Shown one piece after another: positions 58,167 through 64,000 of a stretch of DNA of 64,000 nucleotides; position 1 is the stretch's first letter; every line of letters starts with the position of its first letter. Source of the stretch: Ottelia alismoides (Eukaryota > Streptophyta > Magnoliopsida > Alismatales > Hydrocharitaceae); NCBI GenBank assembly GCA_037367405.1, contig JAZKJV010011398.1, positions 62,001 to 126,000 of the forward strand. The letters run 5' to 3'. The notes beneath the pieces were generated by a model. It saw only the letters and a list, made by a program, of their open reading frames with translations, did no database searches and was not told the DNA's origin. The position numbers and the translations under genes were made by a program.

Positions 58167-59060
58167 TGTTAGAAAACAAGGGTGATGTTTTTTCATCCAG
58201 TGCCTTCAAGGGCCCGTCTCCCCATCGTAAAGATGGATGAGACCAACTACGAATTATGGTGCATGCAGTTTCACACCCTGATGCAGTGTCATAACAAGGA
58301 GCATATTCTGACGGATCCAGAGCTGGAGGTTAAGATTGGGGCTAATGCTTCTTGGAAGCAAGATGATGCCTATGCTCACAACTGCTTTCCGGGACGCTCA
58401 CCACGAAGATTGCTAATGATATTGTCAATCAACCTACAACAAAGGCTATGCGAGGCATCTTAGCAGATACGTATCGACATGCAAATAATGATAACAAAAT
58501 TCTACATTTGCAGTTTGATATTTTTCGACCAAGTAGAATGGTCGACCTCTTCATGCACACTTCTCGCATCTTAGAGGAATGTTTGAGCATCTACATAGCT
58601 TCATGCCTATTACCACTAGCACTGAGCATCAACAGGCATATCAGAATGCTACTATGACAGGAGTATTTCTATCATCTCTTGACTCTTAGTACGATGCAGC
58701 ACGCAATCGACTACTTACTAGAGAGACGATACCTCCAATGGAGGAGGTATACAAGAGGCTGAGTAGAATTGCTACTTCATCTACTACAGTGGTTCAGACT
58801 CCCTCTGCTATGACAGCCTCTCGTGGCAGAGGAGGTACTTCACAGTTTCGTGGCCGGGGGCTATGTGGTCGATGAGGACGTCAGCAAGGTCCATGTTCAC
58901 ATTGCCACTGTCCTGGTCATTCTGAGGAGACATGCTATCAGAAGCACGGGTATCCTGCGTCTGCCTGAGTTGCTGAGCAGACCAAGGCTACTTCTACTCC
59001 TGCTCTTGCTCATGATGTACGTTTTGATGATATTGTTTCCAGACTGCGAGAGATGATGAC
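58167..59060 (+). pseudogene. gag: Copia gag, frameshifted
   Basis: Starts MLENKGDVFSSSAFKGP at 58167, then PIVKMDETNYELW and KEHILTDPELE. Frame changes occur near 58390 and 58540. The capsid region continues to MTASRGRGGTSQF near 58810-58850, and a knuckle of the form CPHCHCPGHSEETC lies near 58900-58935 with the Cys and His residues present. Closest relative in the window is the gag at 29760. Confidence 0.75.
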
Positions 59061-60310
59061 TACTCCTACTACTTCGACTGTAGGGTCTTCAGACGTCGCA
59101 CACACTGCTAGAGCCTCTTCAAGCTCGTCATGTATTGCTTATGCCCTTACCAGTAGTAGCAGTTTAGATTTGTCTGATTGGATCATGGACTTTGGAGCAT
59201 CTCATCATATGAGTGGCGATCGAGTATAGTTTACTTCTAACGAGTCTATGTCTTCTGGCAGATCAATGGTGATTGTCAATGGGGTTCATCTACCTATTGT
59301 TGGACATGGGGAGATTGTTTTAGCTCCCTCGCTGCGTCTGCAGAATGTCTTACATGCTCCATCATTTCAGATGAATCATTTGTCTATTAGCTAGATTACA
59401 AAAGATTTTCATTGTCATGCTATATTTGATCCCTCTTCTCTCGTGTTTCAGGACATACTCACGAGCAGGGTGATTAGATGTGACCGTAAGCAGAGAGGAC
59501 TTTACAAACTTGTCCAGCCTCCGTGTGCTGGTGCTACGACTATCCCTTCTGGGTCTATTTCTCCTTTCATGTGGTATCTTCGCTTTGGACACCTTCCTTT
59601 GCAGAAGCTGTGTCATATCCTCTCGCATATCTCTACTCATACTACCTTGGAGTATGAGGCTTGTCAGCTTGGGAGGAACCATCGTTCCTCTTTTCCGAGT
59701 CGTCAGAGTTGTCACAATGATCAATTGTTTTTGTTGGTTCGCTTTGATATCTGGGGTCCTAGCCATGTTCCTGATCATCAGGGACATCGGTTTTATATGG
59801 TTGCTGTGGATAATTTCTCAAGATTATCTTGGGTATTCCTAATGAAGAATAAGTCTGAAGCTGGTCATGTTATCAAATCTTTTCTTATCGAGTTTAAGAA
59901 CACTTTTTCTGCTAATGTAAAATTTATTCACACTAACAATGCCTTGGAATTTTCTACTTTACAATTGTCTGATTTTTTTAGATTTATTGGTGTTGTTCAT
60001 CAAACTTCGTGTGCTTACAGTTCGCAGCAAAATGGTATTGCTGAACGCAAACACCGTCACCTTTTGGATGTCATGAGGACTCTTTTGATTTAGAGTCGAC
60101 CTCATCATTCTTTCTGGGGTGATGCGATTCTTACTGCCGCATGCCGTCTACTATGCTTGGAGAAAAAGTTCCTTTCTTGATTGCGTTTCCCGAGAAGGAC
60201 TTATTCTCGCTTATCCCTGGAGTCTTTGGATCTGTGGCTTTTGTACACAATTTTACTCCTGGTCGTGCCAAGCTCTCTCCTAGTTCTGTCAAGTGTTTGG
60301 ATCTGTGGAG
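59061..60310 (+). pseudogene. pol: Copia protease and integrase, truncated
   Basis: Protease: MDFGASHHMS near 59188, where the catalytic DSG has become DFG. Pre-integrase: YLRFGHLPLQKL and YEACQLGRNH. Integrase core: FDIWGPS with the first Asp, FIHTNNALEF where the second catalytic Asp (TDN) is Asn, and NGIAERKHRH with the Glu. The frame 59443-60093 is the longest open part. After ILTAACRL the frame shifts, and the sequence ends near 60310 in the SVKC string, before the RT. Confidence 0.8.
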
Positions 60311-60314
60311 GAAG

Positions 60315-60577
60315 GTTCTTGTCAAGGAAAAGTGACCAAAACAAAGGTGCCACAAATACGGTGAGACTGGTCCAGTAGGAATACTGGATGCATCAACATG
60401 GGGAGGGTGGACCATTCTATAGAGCCCCGGCTGCTCACAGCCACATCCAATCACCCTGCCCGTGAGTATGTCATGAAACACAAGAGACGAATGGTCAGAA
60501 ATAACACGACAATGCAGATCCTTAGTAGTCTAACTAATAGAAAGTAAGTTCATATGAAAATTAGGGGCATATAATAA
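60315..60577 (-). pseudogene. Copia pre-integrase fragment, antisense
   Basis: Minus strand reads YAPNFHMNLLSIS, KDLHCRVISDHSSLVFHDIL, TGRVIGCGCEQPGLYRM and PYLWHLCFGH. It lies head-to-head with the sense integrase that ends at about 60310, and directly abuts repeat A at 60578. Confidence 0.75.
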
Positions 60578-62984
60578 AGGATATGGGATGATCCTTAAGC
60601 GCATCACGGAAGCATGAGGATCGTATCATATGCGATCGGGAGAGACTAGTCGCACTAGTTGCTTGATGCAACGGAATTTAAACAAATTTAATGTGATGAA
60701 ACCACATGATCTAAGAACCTTTCTCGGATCATTTCATCTAAACTACAATAGGTATTAAGGTTACCTCTTGAAGCGTGGTTGCGATCAAGTATCTAAACGA
60801 AGAGACCTCCTGTTTCAAGTTTGATCCTACGGAGGAGACGGTTGTGAGCGCATTGATGAGATGCGTCCTTCTCGCAATCCATGTTGATGATCCAAGCAGC
60901 GAATCTCCTGATCCCGTCACACGAGATCCGACGTCTTCTTCACGCGCGAGGCGCACTGAAGGAGACAGAGATCCGCGAGCAAATACTCCGGCAGCATAAC
61001 AACGATGCTGCGGCGATGGCGACTCTCTCAATGGCTCCATGGTGGACGGTCACAGTGAGAGAGAGGGAGAGAACTCTTGGCGTGTAGAGAGAAGGAGAGA
61101 GAACATTACTTGATTTTGTAATCGTGTAACTCGAAGAGCAAGGGATGCCTCTTCTTATATAGGGTTTTTGAGATCCATGGATTTCATTCCATGGACAACA
61201 CAAAATCAATGGTTGAGATTGATTTGTATTTCTTTTATTGGCCACGATGATGTTGTAAAAAACACAACAATTGATTTAAATTAAAATAATATATTGATAC
61301 ATCAATATAATTAATTTCAAATTTAAATCATTTGACTGGTCTTGGAGATAATGAGAAGATTGACCACATTCCCTAAAGAAAAAGGGACGGCTACCCTTTT
61401 GAGATTGAATGGGTCTATCTCCTCATAATCTCATGAGATCTCATCATCTCATGAGATCTCATTATCTCATGATATCTCCAAGATTTACAACAAAATTTGT
61501 TGTAAATTATTTAACAAAATAATTCATAATTATCTTTTGAATATTGCAATCATGCCATTGGAAAAATATGAATCACATTCACATCCCAAAACAAAATGTA
61601 AATTATGTTTTCAATTAATTATCCAATGTGAATGCAATTCACATCAATAATTAAATAACAAATATAATTCACAATATGCTCTCTCAAATATATTATAAAT
61701 CACATTTATAATATACCTGATTAATATGGATAGTGCTATCCGCATTATTCATATCCATGATTAAATCACTTTTAATCATCTTGGATCTCCATTCTCATGT
61801 GCCCAAATAACATGAGTCGCATTCACATTATTCACATCTTTGATAAAATCAAGTTAATTATCTCAGATAACTCTCCTTATAATATGAATCAAATTCATAT
61901 TATTCATGATAATTAAATCACATTTAATTATCCATTTGCTCAATGCTCGGATACATATATCAAAAATGAAATTATCCATGAACTCTTTCAAGGATAATGC
62001 GCTTTCTCCGTAGATACATGGAGATAAGGACATGGCGATTGTATTGTTCCACATATAGTGACTTGGATATTGGGATCACATCTCAAATCCAGATCTCGCG
62101 GACTTCCCATAGATGCTAGATTAAATCAAAACCGCTAATCTAATCTTCTCATTACGTCTGAATCACATTCAGATCAATGTCCATCAGTTGGACTAAGATC
62201 AGATTACTTCTCTATGAGAGGAGTCACTAAAATCCAGACCTGTTTCATTACTCCCTCGGAATGGAAGCGTCATGGTTATATAATCGTTTATGATCACATC
62301 ACCCTAAGATATTCCTAATACCTGTACATCCTGCATACTTGAAGATCCCGAATAAATCTGAAGTTTTAGATATCTTTTACATTGTCTCCTTCAGGATTTT
62401 ATCATTAAGGTTCTCATTCGATCATTGGGAGTCAGTATCGATCATATACTTTCCAAAAGCATATATCATACCTAGGTGTTGATCATGTACTTTCCATAAG
62501 CATATATCAAACTTTGTAGATTCAATCAAGCTTCCAAAGCGAGATGACCACATGTGGAATTTTATTCTTCCCAATATCTCATGAGTGAGCTCATGTCTTC
62601 CGGTTCAGCAATGAACCTGTATGATCCTTTTGAGAGACCGTATTACTTTTATGCTCTTGGATGCACACCAGCACGCCGGTGTATAGACCTTGGTTAGGTC
62701 ATCGACCTATTGGTCTACCAAATATACATACTCAGACATATAGTAACAAATCTGTCTCCGGTCAGAGGATGCATGCCTATATCGTGACAACATACGACAT
62801 AGGACTTTGGTTATCTCAATCTCGTTAAGTCAATTCTTTGACCTAACTTATCTAACACCTCCGAATCTCTATTCCTATGCAGAAGATCTGCATCATGAGG
62901 ACAGTTAGATATCAACCAAATGAGAAAGGATTGCCATCTCCTACTCAGGCTGGAGATCATCTCTTAACAATCATTTGACAGTGC

Positions 62985-62992
62985 TTGATGAC
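62985..62992. repeat. Left TSD of MITE (TTGATGAC)
   Basis: Pairs with TTGATGAG at 63198-63205, seven of eight bases. Confidence 0.65.
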
Positions 62993-63197
62993 AAGGCCTT
63001 AAATGTCGATCTTGGTCACCATTTCGGTGACTGATCGAAAGAGAATTTCGGTCAAATTTCGACCGAAATTTCGGTCATTTTTTGTACTAGGGCCCCCATA
63101 TTTCGGTCATTTCGACCATTTTGGTCGAATTTCGATTTCGACAGGATATCGATATTTGACAGAAATTCGACTGAATTTCGCTGAAATTTGAGGCCAT
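62993..63197. mobile_element. 205-bp hAT-type MITE
   Basis: Ends AAGGCCTTAAATGTC and, in reverse complement, ATGGCCTCAAATTTC, imperfect inverted repeats. The 8-bp flanking repeat fits hAT. The body consists of ATTTCGGTC/GACCGAAAT units in both orientations. Repeat A copy 2 lacks it at the matching place (about 50024-50032). Confidence 0.7.
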
Positions 63198-63430
63198 TTG
63201 ATGAGTCCTCAATCTAACTCTTTAGATATTCATCCAAGCATCATTCTTTATGATTCAATAATTGAATCAACAACTGTATGATTATCAAGATGGCCATGGT
63301 ACATAGCTCTGATTGTACTAAGGGACCTATTATGCAAATTAGTTATTCTTCATTTCAGATCATGGAACGATATTTGCAATAACTTTTTTTGCATAATGTC
63401 TCGTCGTGCGCTTGCATGTTCAACAATCTA

Positions 63431-64000
63431 TCACTAGCTCAAAGAGCCATTAATAGGCTAATCATTTAAACCCACACTCATGTGACAATCATAGGCTATT
63501 TAGGAAAATAACTAGGTAAGCCGATCAATCATTCTGTTCTCGAAGCAAAGATATCACCCTTGTTCTCTAACATGATAGAAGAACGACCGAAAATGGAACT
63601 CGATTGTGAAGTAGACCGATCTGAGCGTGTCTACACAATCATATGGAGGATTGGTTGTACGTGTAGACTCATACAACCATCCTCGTCAATTCTTGGTGCA
63701 CGCTTGGGCCGGAAAACGTGATTTATAGGTCTGAAATCATGTTTTCCGGTCAAAATCAATCTGTTTTCAGATCAAATCAGATTGCTGGGTGGCCTTGAGG
63801 CCCTTGACGGCAACAAGCGAGGCCCAAGGAGAAGTCTAGGGGGGCCTACGAGCCCATAGGAGGTAGCAGCGGCAGCAAGCCCGACCTGGAGGCCTGTTGG
63901 CGGCACCCTCGGAGAGGCTCAACAGCCTGGTGGCGGCATGAGGCCTGCCGCTGGTGGTTGGTGACGTGGTTCGGTGGCCCTAGCAGCCCTCCGACAGTGG
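63431..64000. other. Unassigned right edge
   Basis: No gene seen. From about 63780 the sequence becomes GC-rich and resembles the low-complexity leaders of the copia elements in this window, but no LTR or primer site lies within the window. Confidence 0.35.

Larger units (their letters stand above)
60578..63430 (-). repeat. LTR-like repeat A, copy 3 (most complete)
   Basis: Uninterrupted except for a 205-bp MITE; it provides the reference for copies 1 and 2. Minus-strand TATA (CTATATAAG) at about 61153-61162. It contains the empty sites of two insertions: GGCGC at 60950-60954 and TCAAT at 62830-62834. No gag or pol. 61380-61480 holds several ATCTCATGAGAT palindromes. Confidence 0.65.

Noticed and set aside
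54638..60310. Minus copia (54.6-57.3 kb) and plus copia (57.5-60.3 kb) as one inverted element
   Set aside because: Their LTR sequences differ (TGTTTAG versus TGTTGAGAC), and a third partial LTR lies between them.

Overview
This window looks like a repeat-rich stretch of a flowering-plant nuclear genome. The evidence is plant-type Ty1/copia retrotransposons primed by initiator-Met tRNA (TGGTATCAGAGC), plant LINEs with two CCHC knuckles and a C-terminal zf-RVT region, long-LTR Ty3-type non-autonomous elements, hAT-like elements, and AT-rich non-coding DNA. I found no intact host gene, tRNA, rRNA or CRISPR array. One short exon-like fragment (about 48.6-49.1 kb) is the only candidate for host coding sequence. 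Nearly every coding stretch is a decayed transposon with stops and frameshifts. Coordinates come from reading the sequence by eye; element ends with TG/CA and target-site duplications (TSDs) are reliable to the base, other borders are approximate.

Layout. 494-4607: LTR-like repeat A, copy 1, split by a 3.2-kb TG...CA insertion (875-4117). 4608-9232: a LINE whose 5' half (ORF1 and endonuclease) is inverted against its 3' half, as in twin priming. 9233-12950: composite repeat B, copy 1 (old LINE plus an LTR). 12991-23478: a hAT-like element carrying at 13254-22456 a long-LTR, coding-free retrotransposon whose 3' LTR has become a 1.87-kb-arm palindrome. 25945-34640: repeat B copy 2, split by a full-length copia element (29104-34098). 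34590-37625: LINE remains. 37630-40250: pieces of at least two copia elements, partly scrambled. 40250-44640: non-coding DNA with three recent tandem duplications. 44640-49605: copia fragments, a MITE-like element and the exon-like fragment. 49800-54640: repeat A copy 2, split by a 2.5-kb TRIM-like element (50187-52710). 54638-60578: four copia pieces packed end to end in mixed orientation. 60578-63430: repeat A copy 3, with a 205-bp MITE.

The repeat copies serve as controls for each other. Repeats A and B occur more than once, so the insertion sites of four elements can be compared with a paralogous uninserted copy in the same window.

Most interesting: (1) a retrotransposon that seems to have integrated with U3 sequence at both ends through a palindromic LTR; (2) TATA boxes lying in the loop of an inverted repeat in most of the short LTRs, with arms that differ in sequence but stay complementary; (3) the twin-primed LINE with a TAATG stop/start overlap; (4) a subgroup of copia copies with Asn in place of the second catalytic Asp of integrase.
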